Origin: Cyanobacteria bacterium M_surface_7_m2_037
Lineage (GTDB): Bacteria > Cyanobacteriota > Cyanobacteriia > PCC-6307 > Cyanobiaceae
DNA length: 16,816 nucleotides
Direction of reading: 5' to 3'
NCBI GenBank assembly: GCA_016882585.1
Contig: VGPP01000024.1
Location: 1 to 16,816, forward strand
Shown here: one piece after another, positions 6,937 to 15,127 of the stretch
How the letters are laid out: each line of letters starts with the position of its first letter
Numbering within the stretch: the stretch's first letter is position 1
The notes under the pieces: generated by a model
Told to the model about the DNA's origin: nothing
The model's input: only the letters and a program-made list of their open reading frames with translations
Database searches by the model: none
Position numbers and translations under genes: made by a program

Positions 6937-7128
6937 ATGCGAACCACGGTCAACCTGGATGACGCCTTGCTGGCCAAAGCTGAAGCGCTCTCGGGCACTC
7001 CTGAGCGGAGTGCGCTTCTGCGAGAGGCCCTCCAAGCGCTGATCGAGCGCGAGAGCGCGCGCCGCTTAGCGGCCCTAGGCGGCAGCGAACCCGATCTGGA
7101 GCTCACCCCGCGCCGAAGGGATCCCTGA
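6937..7128 (+). CDS. vapB: type II antitoxin, VapB family (ribbon-helix-helix)
   Basis: A 63-residue protein. RTTVNLDDALLAKAEALSG opens with the beta-strand of a ribbon-helix-helix DNA-binding domain (about 2-8) and its first helix; RSALLREALQALIERESARRLAALGG is the second helix and the linker. The C-terminal tail is short, acidic then basic (EPDLELTPRRRDP), of the kind that threads into the toxin. It should neutralise VapC and, with it, repress the operon through the palindromes immediately upstream. ATG 6937 directly precedes the strand; no strong Shine-Dalgarno sequence is visible. Its TGA overlaps the vapC ATG by one base (TGATG). Confidence 0.9.
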   Translation: MRTTVNLDDALLAKAEALSGTPERSALLREALQALIERESARRLAALGGSEPDLELTPRRRDP

Positions 7129-7490
7129 TGCTCCTGGTGGACACATCGGTGTGGGTGGATCACCTGCGCCATGGCGATGAAGCCCTCGCAGACCACTTGC
7201 GGCAGGGACGTGTGGCTGTCCACAGCGGGGTGATCGGCGAGCTGGCGCTGGGGCACTTGCGTAACCGTGAGCAAATTCTCACCCTGCTCAGCGATCTACC
7301 TCAGGTGCAGCAAGCCAGCGATGCCGAAGTTCTCCACCTGATCCAATCGCGGCAGCTGATGGGGCGTGGAATCGGGTATGTCGACGCCCACCTGCTAGCC
7401 AGCTGCCTGATCAGCGCAACCCAGTTGTGGACCCGGGATCAACGGCTCCTTCGTGTTGCTGATCACTTGAGGATCGCGGCACATCAGTAG
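7128..7490 (+). CDS. vapC: type II toxin VapC, PIN-domain ribonuclease
   Basis: A 120-residue PIN-domain protein with all four expected acidic residues: Asp5 in LLVDTSVWVDHL, Glu38 in GVIGELALG, Asp86 in GIGYVDAHLLASCL and Asp104 in LWTRDQRLL. VapC toxins are magnesium-dependent ribonucleases, usually cutting tRNA or rRNA; the target here cannot be read from sequence. It is translationally coupled to vapB and both reading frames look intact, so the module is probably functional. Its TAG stop lies inside the 3' end of the convergent aldolase gene (7-bp overlap, 7484-7490), so there is no room for a terminator between them. Confidence 0.93.
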   Translation: MLLVDTSVWVDHLRHGDEALADHLRQGRVAVHSGVIGELALGHLRNREQILTLLSDLPQVQQASDAEVLHLIQSRQLMGRGIGYVDAHLLASCLISATQLWTRDQRLLRVADHLRIAAHQ

Positions 7491-8566
7491 CTGTAGTTGG
7501 CCACAAACAGGCTGGTGTCGTCTGAGGGTTCAGAGCCCGGCTCATAGGTGCCGCGGCTGGCGGCTCCATTGGCGCGGGCGCGGGCCAGCAGTGCGGCCTG
7601 ACCGGCCGCCAGATCGCTGCCGCCCCAGTGCTTGATGCAGGAATGCTGCAGGGCGCGGCCATAGGAGAAGCCCAGATGCCAGGGGGCATAGCCCTGGGCA
7701 GCCACCTGGTTGATGGCGTTGAGGCAAAGGCTGGCGTCTTCCTCGCTCAGGCCGCCGCTGAGGAAGAGGATCGCCGGCACCGCCGCGGGCACCGTGCGGC
7801 TGAGGGTGCGCACCGTGAATTCGCCCACCTCCTCGGCGCTCGCCTGCTGGGGGCACTCCGCGCCCGGGCACGTCATTGAGGGTTTGAGCAGGCTGCCCTC
7901 GAGAAACACTCCGTTGATGGCGAGGGCTTCGTAGGTGGTGCGCAGCACCCACTCCTGCACCGAAGCGGTGGTGGTGATGTCGTGGTCGCCATCCATCAGG
8001 ATCTCCGGCTCCACGATCGGCACCAGCCCGTGCTCCTGCACGGTGCGGGCATAGCGGGCCAGGCCCCAGGCGTTTTCCCGCACGGCCAGCTCCGAAGGAG
8101 CGCCGTTGCCGCTGATCTGGAGCACGGCCCGCCATTTGGCAAAGCGGGCGCCGCGCGCGTAGTAGCGGGCGGCCCGCTCACCAAGCCCCTTCAGGCCAGT
8201 GCACCAGCTCTCCCCTGCCACACCCCCGGCCAGGGGTTCCACCCCCTGATCCACCTTGATGCCAGGCACGATCCCCTGCTTCTGAAACAGCTCCACGATC
8301 GGAGCTCCACCGGCTTCAGCGGTGCTGTCTTGAAAGAGGGTTTCCTCGTAGAGGATCACGCCGGAGATGTGCTCGCTCAACCCCTCGGTGGTGGCCAGCA
8401 GGCTGCGATAGGCGCGGCGGTTCTCTTCGCTGTTGTCGAGGCCGATGGCATCGAAGCGTTTGCCGATCGTGCCGGTGGATTCATCCGCCGCCAGCAGCCC
8501 CGTGCCCGGCGCTGCCAGGGCCGCTGCGGTGGCCGCCAGTTCATCGCGGTAATCGTTGAGGGCCAT
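7484..8566 (-). CDS. fda: fructose-bisphosphate aldolase, class I
   Basis: Schiff-base aldolase of glycolysis, gluconeogenesis and the Calvin cycle, interconverting fructose-1,6-bisphosphate and two triose phosphates. Predicted length is 360 residues, similar to eukaryotic class I enzymes. Visible catalytic parts are LLAADESTGTIGKRF (Asp28), GIKVDQG with its Lys, IVEPEILMDGDHD (Glu186 and Glu188) and the Schiff-base Lys228 in FLEGSLLKPSM. LFLSGGLSEEDA binds phosphate and the protein ends in a Tyr (ANYSY), as in rabbit aldolase where the C-terminal Tyr matters for activity. ATG 8564-8566 is preferred over a TTG five codons upstream. Cyanobacteria mainly use a class II aldolase for the Calvin cycle, so this may be the accessory enzyme; that cannot be judged from this window. 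Confidence 0.95.
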   Translation of the reverse strand: MALNDYRDELAATAAALAAPGTGLLAADESTGTIGKRFDAIGLDNSEENRRAYRSLLATTEGLSEHISGVILYEETLFQDSTAEAGGAPIVELFQKQGIVPGIKVDQGVEPLAGGVAGESWCTGLKGLGERAARYYARGARFAKWRAVLQISGNGAPSELAVRENAWGLARYARTVQEHGLVPIVEPEILMDGDHDITTTASVQEWVLRTTYEALAINGVFLEGSLLKPSMTCPGAECPQQASAEEVGEFTVRTLSRTVPAAVPAILFLSGGLSEEDASLCLNAINQVAAQGYAPWHLGFSYGRALQHSCIKHWGGSDLAAGQAALLARARANGAASRGTYEPGSEPSDDTSLFVANYSY

Positions 8567-8654
8567 AACGGCGGGCCGCAAGGGAGTACCCCTTGGCTAG
8601 AGACGGCGGCGGCAGGCGTCAACCGGGCGACGCAGAGGTGCAACGCAGCTGGCG

Positions 8655-9749
8655 ATGATTCAAGGCCAAGCCCGCACCTCAAACGCTCCATCGCCCATGC
8701 CCCTCGCCCCAGGCGGCCTGCTGCAGCTCAGCCCTGAGGGGCTCTACTGCCCGGCGGCACGCGCCTGGATCGATCCCTGGCGCCCCGTGCCGAGGGCGCT
8801 GATCACCCATGCCCATGCCGACCATGCCCGCCCGGGCTGCGGGGAGTATTGGGCGATCGGGGCGAGCGAAGGCATCCTGCGGGAGCGGCTCGGAGCCGAG
8901 ATCAAGCTGCTGCCGGTGGACTACGGCCAGCTGCACCGCATTGGCGAAGCGCGGGTGTCGTTTCATTCAGCCGGCCACGTGCTCGGCAGTGCGCAGATCC
9001 GCCTGGAGGCTGGCGGCGAGAGCTGGCTGGTGAGCGGCGATTACAAACGCTGTAGCGATCCGAGCTGCGCGCCGTTTGAGCCGGTGCAGGCGGATGTGCT
9101 GATCACCGAAGCCACCTTCGGCCTGCCGATCTACCGCTGGCAAAGCGGGGCGGAGGTGGCGGCGCAGATTCTGGAGTGGTGGCGCAGCGCCCCCGATCGC
9201 CCCTCCGTGCTGTTCTGCTATGCCTTCGGCAAAGCGCAGCGGGTGCTGGCGGAGTTGCATCGGCTCGGGGTGAGCGATGAGGTGCTGCTGCATGGCGCCG
9301 TGGATCGGCTGATGGGGCCCTATCGGGAAGCGGGTGTAGCCATGCCGCCAACCCGGCCCCTGGCGCAACTGGAGCGAGGGGCTGATCTGGCGGGCCGCTT
9401 GCTGATCGCCCCTCCAGCGGCCCACCGCAGCCGCGGCTTGGGGCGCTTCGCCAAGGCCCAGAACGGCTTCGTGAGTGGCTGGATGGCCGTGCGCGGCGCC
9501 CGGCGGCGGCGCGGCTACGGCCGCGGCTTCGTGATGAGCGATCACGCCGATTGGGCCGGCCTGCTGCAGAGCGTGACAGGCAGCCAGGCGCAGCAGGTGT
9601 ACGTGACCCACGGCCAGAGCAACGTGCTGGCCCGCTACCTCCAGGAGGTGGAGGGCATCAGCGCGGAACCGCTCGAGGGCCACTTCGAAGCCGAGCGCTT
9701 CGACGAGGAGGAAGCCGCACCCGCAAGCCCAGAGGCCGCGGCGATCTGA
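8655..9749 (+). CDS. ligase-associated DNA exonuclease (MBL/beta-CASP fold)
   Basis: A metallo-beta-lactamase-fold nuclease of the kind found next to bacterial ATP-dependent DNA ligases (TIGR04122, from memory). As a 364-residue product it shows LLQLSPEGLYCPAARAWIDPW at 22-42, the metal motif THAHADH (His52, His54, Asp56, His57), SAGHVLGSA (His108) and SGDYKR (Asp129). TEATFGLP follows (151-158), and SDHADW near the C-terminus is the late metal/beta-CASP histidine motif. It should process DNA ends or single strands for repair. ATG 8655 is the longest plausible start; ATG 8697 also precedes the conserved region and gives 350 residues. Neither has a clear ribosome-binding site. It shares 88 bp of upstream DNA with the divergent aldolase gene, so the operon promoter should lie there. 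Its TGA overlaps the ligase ATG (TGATG). Confidence 0.9.
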   Translation: MIQGQARTSNAPSPMPLAPGGLLQLSPEGLYCPAARAWIDPWRPVPRALITHAHADHARPGCGEYWAIGASEGILRERLGAEIKLLPVDYGQLHRIGEARVSFHSAGHVLGSAQIRLEAGGESWLVSGDYKRCSDPSCAPFEPVQADVLITEATFGLPIYRWQSGAEVAAQILEWWRSAPDRPSVLFCYAFGKAQRVLAELHRLGVSDEVLLHGAVDRLMGPYREAGVAMPPTRPLAQLERGADLAGRLLIAPPAAHRSRGLGRFAKAQNGFVSGWMAVRGARRRRGYGRGFVMSDHADWAGLLQSVTGSQAQQVYVTHGQSNVLARYLQEVEGISAEPLEGHFEAERFDEEEAAPASPEAAAI

Positions 9750-11392
9750 TGCAAGCCTTCGCCGCCCTCTTCCGCGAGCTCGATGGCACCAGCAGCACGA
9801 GCGCCAAGCTCGAAGCGCTGCAGGTGTATTTCCGCAGCGCGGCCGCCGCAGATGCGGCCTGGGCCCTGGCGCTACTGCTGGGCAAACGGCGCCGCAGGCT
9901 GATCACCGGCCGGCGGCTGCGCGAGATCTGCCTGGCGGGCACCGCGCTGCCGGAGTGGTTGTTTGAGGCCTGCCACGCGCAGGTCGGCGATTCAGCCGAA
10001 ACCGTGGCCTTGCTGTGGCAACAGCGCGCTGATGAGAGCCCTACCAGCGCCAGCTTCAACGAGTCCCTAGCCCAGTGGATGGATGAACGGCTACCACAGC
10101 TGGCAGCCCTGGACGGTGAGGAGCAGGCCGAAGCGGTGCGGGCCTGTTGGCGCAGCCTGCCGGCCGATCAGCTGCTGCTGGTGAACAAGCTGCTCAGCGG
10201 GGGGTTCCGGGTGGGCGTGTCCACCGGCCTGGTGACCCGGGCCCTGGCCCAGAGCGCGGACCTGGATGAAGCGCTGGTGGCGCACCGGCTGATGGGTGGC
10301 TTCATCCCCAGTGCCGCTGCGTACGCCGAACTCACAGCCGCAGCCGCCGATCACGAGAGTCTTTCGGCCCGGCCCTATCCCTTTTTTCTGGCCAGCCCCC
10401 TCGAGCCAGGCCAACTGGAGCACACGCCAGCTGATGCCTGGCAAGTGGAGTGGAAATGGGATGGCATCCGCGGCCAGCTGATCCACCGCTCCAGCGGCTG
10501 CAGCCTCTGGAGCCGCGGCGAAGAGCTGATCAATGAAGCCTTCCCAGAATTGATCGCACTGGCGGAGCAGTTACCGCAAGGAACGGCGCTGGATGGGGAG
10601 GTGATCGTGTGGCAGGGCGATGCCGCAACCCCGGAATCCTTCGCCAGCCTGCAACGCAGGCTTGGGCGCAAAGCACCCAGCCGCAGCCTGCAGCGCGACT
10701 GCCCAGCCGCCTTCGTGGCCTACGACCTGCTGGAACAGGAGGGGAGCGATCTGCGTGAGATGCCTCTGCACACCCGGCGCGAGCGCTTGGAGCAGCTGCG
10801 GCAACGCTGGGCCGCAACCCATGGCAGCGAAGGACTGGGGCGGCTGCGGCTGTCTGCCACCCAAACCCTCAGCAGCTGGGGCGAATTAGATCACCTGCGC
10901 GATCAGGCCCGGGCCCAGCGGGCCGAAGGGCTGATGCTGAAGGCGCGGGAATCGCCCTACCTGGTGGGACGCAAACGCGGCTTCTGGTGGAAGCACAAGC
11001 TTGAGCCGTTGCGGCTGGATGCCGTGCTGCTCTACGCCCAGGCGGGTAGCGGTAAGCGAGCCAACCTCTACACCGACTACAGCTTTGGCCTCTGGAACGG
11101 CGAAGGAGAGTTGGTGACCTTCGCCAAGGCCTACTCCGGCCTCGACAACGGCGAGATCCGCGAGCTCGATCGCTGGATCCGCGCCCACACCACCGAGCGC
11201 TTCGGGCCGGTGCGGGCGGTGGAGCCGTTGCAGGTGTTTGAACTGGCCTTTGAAGGCATCCAGCCCTCCAAACGCCACAAATGCGGCTTCGCGGTGCGCT
11301 TCCCCCGCATCAGCCGCTGGCGCACCGACAAACCCGCCAGCGAGGCCGACAGCCTGGCCAGCGCCATGGCCCTGATGGAGCAGCAGCCATGA
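9749..11392 (+). CDS. ATP-dependent DNA ligase, repair-cassette type
   Basis: A 547-residue enzyme that seals DNA nicks using ATP, distinct from the essential NAD-dependent LigA. An N-terminal helical DNA-binding domain (about 1-200, with LLLVNKLLSGGFRVGVS) is followed by the adenylation domain. Nucleotidyltransferase motif I is EWKWDGIRG with catalytic Lys236. Motif III is LWSRGEELI (253-261), then LDGEVIVW (281-288), motif IV EGLMLK, and motif V FWWKHKLEP. The OB-fold domain after motif V contains YTDYSFGLWNGEGELVTFAKAYSG, and FELAFEGIQPSKRHKCGFAVRFPRI is the C-terminal signature of this ligase group. ATG 9749 overlaps the exonuclease stop and the ligase TGA overlaps the helicase ATG (ATGA), so the three proteins are made in a coupled series. 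Confidence 0.95.
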   Translation: MQAFAALFRELDGTSSTSAKLEALQVYFRSAAAADAAWALALLLGKRRRRLITGRRLREICLAGTALPEWLFEACHAQVGDSAETVALLWQQRADESPTSASFNESLAQWMDERLPQLAALDGEEQAEAVRACWRSLPADQLLLVNKLLSGGFRVGVSTGLVTRALAQSADLDEALVAHRLMGGFIPSAAAYAELTAAAADHESLSARPYPFFLASPLEPGQLEHTPADAWQVEWKWDGIRGQLIHRSSGCSLWSRGEELINEAFPELIALAEQLPQGTALDGEVIVWQGDAATPESFASLQRRLGRKAPSRSLQRDCPAAFVAYDLLEQEGSDLREMPLHTRRERLEQLRQRWAATHGSEGLGRLRLSATQTLSSWGELDHLRDQARAQRAEGLMLKARESPYLVGRKRGFWWKHKLEPLRLDAVLLYAQAGSGKRANLYTDYSFGLWNGEGELVTFAKAYSGLDNGEIRELDRWIRAHTTERFGPVRAVEPLQVFELAFEGIQPSKRHKCGFAVRFPRISRWRTDKPASEADSLASAMALMEQQP

Positions 11393-14082
11393 GCGATGTG
11401 TTGGCGCCGATCGAGGCCTGGTTCGCCCAGCAGGGCTGGACGCCGATGGCCTTCCAGCGCCAGTGCTGGCAGGCCTATCTGGCTGGCGATAGCGGCCTTC
11501 TGCAGGTGCCCACCGGTTCGGGCAAGACCTACGCCGCCGTGATGGGGCCAATCGCCGAGATGCTGGCCGGCGACGCAGGGACTGACAAACAAAAGCCGGA
11601 GACAGTCCGGCATTCTGTACAGACTGCACGGATTTCTGGAGACGCTCTGGAACTCCTGCCCCAGGAGCTGGAGTCGCTGCCCCAGCCGATCGGAAAGGCA
11701 GAGCCGCAACAGCCTGCAACCAAGCCGCGCCGCAAAGCCAGCCGCGCAGCAACAGCCTCCCGGGGCCTACGCCTGCTGGTGATCACACCGCTGCGGGCCC
11801 TCAGCCGCGATCTGGCCCTGGCGATCGAGCAGCCGATTGCGGCGATGGGTTGGCCGCTGCGGGTGGCGATTCGCAATGGCGACACCAGCACCCATGAGCG
11901 CAGCAAACAATTGCGCACGCCCCCCGAGATCCTGATCACCACGCCGGAATCCCTGAGCGTGCTGCTGGCCAACGCCAAGGCACCAGAGCTGTTTGCCCAG
12001 CTGCAGGCCGTGGTGCTGGATGAGTGGCACGAACTGATGGGCAGCAAACGCGGCTCACAAACAGAGCTCTGCCTCAGCTGGCTGCGCCGCCATCGCCCGC
12101 AGCTGCGCACCTGGGCCATCAGCGCCACGATCGGCAACCTCGACGAGGCCGCCCACGCCGCCATCGGCCTGCCGTCGTCAACGGCAGACCCACCACCAAC
12201 ACCAAGGATCGTGACCGCCGACATCCAGCGCGCCACGGCGATCCGCTCGCTGCTGCCCGACACGATCGACGGCTTCCCCTGGGGCGGTCATCTGGGGCTG
12301 CGCATGTATGAGGAGCTGGTGGCAGGGCTGGAGCCCGGGGTGAGCACGCTGCTGTTCACCAACACCCGCAATCAGGCCGAGCGCTGGCATCAGTGCCTGC
12401 GGTTTGCCTGTCCGGAGATGGAGGGAGCTCTGGCGCTGCACCACAGCGCCATCGACCGCGCTGAACGCGAAGCGATTGAAGCCCAGGTGAAGGCCGGCGA
12501 GATGCGCTGGGTGGTGTGCACCAGCTCGTTGGATCTGGGAGTCGACTTTCAACCCGTGGAGCGGGTGGTGCAGATCGGCAGTGCCAAAAATCTGGCCCGC
12601 CTGCTGCAGCGCGCAGGCCGCAGCGCCCACTGCCCGGGCGGCACCTCCCAGGTGCTGTTCATGCCCACCAATGCGCTCGAACTGCTGGAGGTGAGCGCCA
12701 TGCGGCGGGGGCTGGACAACGGCCTGGTGGAGCACCGCCGGCCACCGCAGCTTCCCCTCGATGTGCTGCTGCAGCACCTCACCACCCTCGCCTGCGGAGC
12801 CGGTTTCCAACCGGAGGAAGAGCTCGCCACGGTGCGCCGCTGCTGGAGCTTCCGCCACCTCAGCGAGGCGCAATGGCAGTGGTGCCTCGATTTCCTCGAA
12901 CACGGCGGCCAATGCCTCACCGCCTATCCCCGCTACCGCAAGCTCGTGCGCTGCCGCCTGCACGTCGACGAGCCGCCAGCTGCCGGTGAACCCTGGCGCT
13001 TCCGCGTGCTCGATAAAACCATCGCCCGCCTGCATCGCTTCAACATCGGCACGATCACGGCTGATCGCTCCGTCACGGTGCGCTTCGTGCGCGGCGCCGT
13101 GATCGGCCATGTGGAGGAAGCGTTCATCGGCCGGCTCAAACCAGGTGATGTGTTTTTCTTCGCCGGCCGGCAGCTGGAGTTTGTGCGGCTGCGGGAGATG
13201 ACGGCCCAGGTGAAGGCCACCAGCAAAAAGAGCTCCACGGTGCCGGCCTGGGCCGGAGGGCAGATGGCCCTGTCCGACCTGCTCAGCAAGCATCTACGCC
13301 AGGAGGTGGATCGCTGCGCCCGCGCCCTCGATGGCGAAGCCACGCTCGATACTCCCGAACTGCAGGCCCTCGAACCACTCCTGCAGCGCCAGGCCAACCT
13401 ATCGGGGTTGCCCCGCAGCGATCAGCTGCTGGTGGAGCTCTGCCGCAGCCGCGAAGGCAGCCATCTGTTTGTGTATCCCTTCGAGGGGCGCTTCGTGCAT
13501 GAAGGCATCGGCTTCCTCTGGGCCTGGCGGCTGGCGCGGCAAAAAGCCAGCACGATCACCGTGTCGGTGAACGACTACGGCTTCGAGCTGCTGGCCCCGA
13601 AGACCTATCCCTTCGAAGAACTGCTCGATCTGCATGGCGACGAGCTCCTCGATCTCAGCAACCTCGAGAGCGATCTGCAGCAGGCGCTGAATTTTTCCGA
13701 ACTGTGCCGGCGCCGCTTCCGCGCCATCGCCCAGGTGAGCGGCCTGATCAGCCAGGCGATGCCGGGGCAGAACAAAACCGGCGGGCAACTGCAGATCAGT
13801 GCGGCGCTGCTGTTCGACGTGTTCCAGAAGCACGAACCCGGCAGCCTGTTGCTGGAGCAGGCCCAACGGGAGGTGCTCGAAGAGCAACTGGAAGCGCAAC
13901 GGCTGCAGGCGGCGCTGGAGCGCCTGGCCTCGTGCACCTGGCGGGTGGAGCGTGTGGCCCGGCCCGGCCCCTTGGCCTTTCCTTTGCTGGTGGAGCGGTT
14001 GAACAGCCGCCTCAGCAATGAATCACTGCTCGATCGCGTGCAGCGCCTGATCAACGAAGCGCAACGGGCCGAAGCGCACTGA
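11389..14082 (+). CDS. ligase-associated Lhr-like DEXH-box DNA helicase
   Basis: An 897-residue superfamily 2 helicase. Motifs in order: Q-like TPMAFQRQCW (18-27), Walker A PTGSGKT (41-47), Ia TPLRALSRDL (133-142), TTPESLS (184-190), DEWH (211-214), SAT (245-247), IV LLFTNTRNQAERW (321-333), V VVCTSSLDLGVDF (375-387) and VI QRAGRSAH (407-414). The region after about 420 matches Lhr-type winged-helix and accessory domains by character, including FVRGAVIGHVEEAFIGRL and VSVNDYGFELL. It probably unwinds or remodels DNA for the upstream exonuclease and ligase. Residues about 60-125 are an extra, low-complexity segment between motifs I and Ia. ATG 11389 sits in ATGA with the ligase stop. The protein ends without a fused phosphoesterase. 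Confidence 0.93.
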   Translation: MSDVLAPIEAWFAQQGWTPMAFQRQCWQAYLAGDSGLLQVPTGSGKTYAAVMGPIAEMLAGDAGTDKQKPETVRHSVQTARISGDALELLPQELESLPQPIGKAEPQQPATKPRRKASRAATASRGLRLLVITPLRALSRDLALAIEQPIAAMGWPLRVAIRNGDTSTHERSKQLRTPPEILITTPESLSVLLANAKAPELFAQLQAVVLDEWHELMGSKRGSQTELCLSWLRRHRPQLRTWAISATIGNLDEAAHAAIGLPSSTADPPPTPRIVTADIQRATAIRSLLPDTIDGFPWGGHLGLRMYEELVAGLEPGVSTLLFTNTRNQAERWHQCLRFACPEMEGALALHHSAIDRAEREAIEAQVKAGEMRWVVCTSSLDLGVDFQPVERVVQIGSAKNLARLLQRAGRSAHCPGGTSQVLFMPTNALELLEVSAMRRGLDNGLVEHRRPPQLPLDVLLQHLTTLACGAGFQPEEELATVRRCWSFRHLSEAQWQWCLDFLEHGGQCLTAYPRYRKLVRCRLHVDEPPAAGEPWRFRVLDKTIARLHRFNIGTITADRSVTVRFVRGAVIGHVEEAFIGRLKPGDVFFFAGRQLEFVRLREMTAQVKATSKKSSTVPAWAGGQMALSDLLSKHLRQEVDRCARALDGEATLDTPELQALEPLLQRQANLSGLPRSDQLLVELCRSREGSHLFVYPFEGRFVHEGIGFLWAWRLARQKASTITVSVNDYGFELLAPKTYPFEELLDLHGDELLDLSNLESDLQQALNFSELCRRRFRAIAQVSGLISQAMPGQNKTGGQLQISAALLFDVFQKHEPGSLLLEQAQREVLEEQLEAQRLQAALERLASCTWRVERVARPGPLAFPLLVERLNSRLSNESLLDRVQRLINEAQRAEAH
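11573..11760 (+). other. insertion within the helicase coding sequence
   Basis: This codes for about residues 62-124, between Walker A and motif Ia, where SF2 helicases usually have a shorter linker. The protein is polar and low in complexity, with PQ, basic RRKAS and Ala-rich stretches. The first half of the DNA is visibly less GC-rich than the flanks and contains CCGGA-GACAG-TCCGG (11596-11610) and the perfect palindrome TCTGTACAGA (11614-11623). The frame is kept, so it is probably a tolerated surface loop. Its exact borders need an alignment with relatives. Confidence 0.45.
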
Positions 14083-14107
14083 GCCCCACCGCGATGAGGA
14101 TGGGCTG

Positions 14108-14512
14108 ATGTTCAGCGCTCTTCTCAACATCCTCTGGGTGGTGCTCGGCGGCCTGGTGATGGCCCTGGGCTGGTGGCTAGCAGGGCTGATCTGCGCCATC
14201 ACGATCGTGGGCCTGCCCTGGGCCCGCTCCTGTTTTGTGATCGGCTCGTTTGCACTGTGGCCATTCGGCCAGGAAGCGATCAGCCGGCGTGAACTCAACG
14301 GCCGCCATGATCTGGGAACCGGAGCACTCGGTCTGATCGGCAATGTGCTGTGGTTTCTGGTGGCCGGCTGGTGGCTGGCGATCGGCCATCTCACCTCAGC
14401 TCTGGCCTGCTTCATCACGATCATTGGCATTCCCTTTGGCATCCAGCACATCAAGCTGGCGTTGATCGCCCTGGCACCGGTGGGGATGACCGTGGTGCCG
14501 GTGCGCCGCTGA
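14108..14512 (+). CDS. YccF-domain inner-membrane protein
   Basis: A 134-residue membrane protein made of two related halves. Residues about 7-56 (NILWVVLGGLVMALGWWLAGL...TIVGLPW...WPFGQE) and about 79-128 (NVLWFLVAGWWLAIGH...TIIGIPFG...ALAPVG) are each a YccF repeat with NxLW, a Trp-rich hydrophobic stretch and a T-I-x-G-[IL]-P turn. The charged linker ISRRELNGRHDLG separates them. The biochemical role of YccF proteins is not known. ATG 14108 follows GATGAGGATGGGCTG, in which GAGGA can serve as ribosome-binding site. It starts 25 bp after the helicase stop with no terminator visible between them, so it may be co-transcribed with the repair operon; a shared function is not implied by that alone. 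Confidence 0.88.
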   Translation: MFSALLNILWVVLGGLVMALGWWLAGLICAITIVGLPWARSCFVIGSFALWPFGQEAISRRELNGRHDLGTGALGLIGNVLWFLVAGWWLAIGHLTSALACFITIIGIPFGIQHIKLALIALAPVGMTVVPVRR

Positions 14513-14581
14513 TCGCCAAGAGCTTGATGAAGTTTCCGCAGAAAACGCTTCAGCCCGAGGCAACTGCATAAAGCTGGCGGC

Positions 14582-14692
14582 ATGAGCGTGATGCACTGCC
14601 CTCTCTGCCTTGGCCTTGCGGTTTTGTCCGTGTGCCGAGCCATGGCCCATCTCAGCCTGGTGGCCCTCACGCCTCTGCGGCGGCTGGCCTGA
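14582..14692 (+). CDS. possible 36-residue small ORF
   Basis: An ATG-to-TGA frame in the 231-bp gap between the YccF gene and the phosphoribosyltransferase. The product would be hydrophobic in the middle (LCLGLAVLSVCRAMAHLSLVAL) with three Cys in the first half and two Arg near the end. A weak GCTGGCGGC precedes the ATG, which is not a clear ribosome-binding site. I do not recognise a family, and a frame this short may be open by chance in GC-rich DNA. The rest of the gap shows no tRNA or terminator. Confidence 0.2.
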   Translation: MSVMHCPLCLGLAVLSVCRAMAHLSLVALTPLRRLA

Positions 14693-14743
14693 CGCGCCGC
14701 TGCAGGGCGAATTGCGACAGTGTGTGCTGCAGGCACGGCGGCG

Positions 14744-15127
14744 ATGCGCACACTCACGTGGCAAGACTTTGATCGGGCGGTGGACGCGATCGTGGCGCGA
14801 TGCCAGCACCACAACTTCTGCGGCGTGCATGGCATTCCCCGCGGCGGCTTGGTCCTGGCGGTGAGCCTCAGCCACCGGCTGGATCTGCCGCTGCTCAGCA
14901 ACGCCCAATCGGGTTGTCTGCTGGTGGACGACGTGTATGAAACGGGGCTGACTCTGGAGCCCTACCGCGAGCTGGAACACTGCACCGCCGTGGTGTGGGT
15001 GAGCAAGGTGGAGCCGCAGTGGTGGCAGGCGGTGGAGCACACCAAAACGGATGAGTGGATTGTGTTTCCGTGGGAGAACGCAGCAGCAGCGGCGCTGGAT
15101 GAACAGCTCTATCGCACCTCCCGCTGA
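14744..15127 (+). CDS. purine-type phosphoribosyltransferase
   Basis: A 127-residue type I PRTase. The PRPP-binding motif is CLLVDDVYETGLTLE (58-72: hydrophobics, two acidic residues, then the T-G-x-T loop). The pyrophosphate-loop region is HGIPRGGLVLA (29-39). The base-binding hood is WIVFPWE (105-111), a form common in hypoxanthine/xanthine-guanine-like PRTases. It would convert a free purine and PRPP to a nucleotide in the cytosol; which base is not determined. At 127 residues it is compact for the family. ATG 14744 is preferred over a GTG eight codons upstream because it directly precedes the first conserved helix. Its TGA overlaps the ATG of the deoxyribosyltransferase (TGATG), linking two salvage-type activities. 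Confidence 0.82.
   Translation: MRTLTWQDFDRAVDAIVARCQHHNFCGVHGIPRGGLVLAVSLSHRLDLPLLSNAQSGCLLVDDVYETGLTLEPYRELEHCTAVVWVSKVEPQWWQAVEHTKTDEWIVFPWENAAAAALDEQLYRTSR

Noticed and set aside
7982..8737. Plus-strand open frame opposite the aldolase gene
   Set aside because: The aldolase active-site motifs on the other strand are complete; this frame shows no domain.
12178..13293. 371-codon minus-strand open frame inside the helicase gene
   Set aside because: It is antisense to conserved helicase motifs, and its low-complexity Gly/Ala/His composition is typical of a shadow frame.
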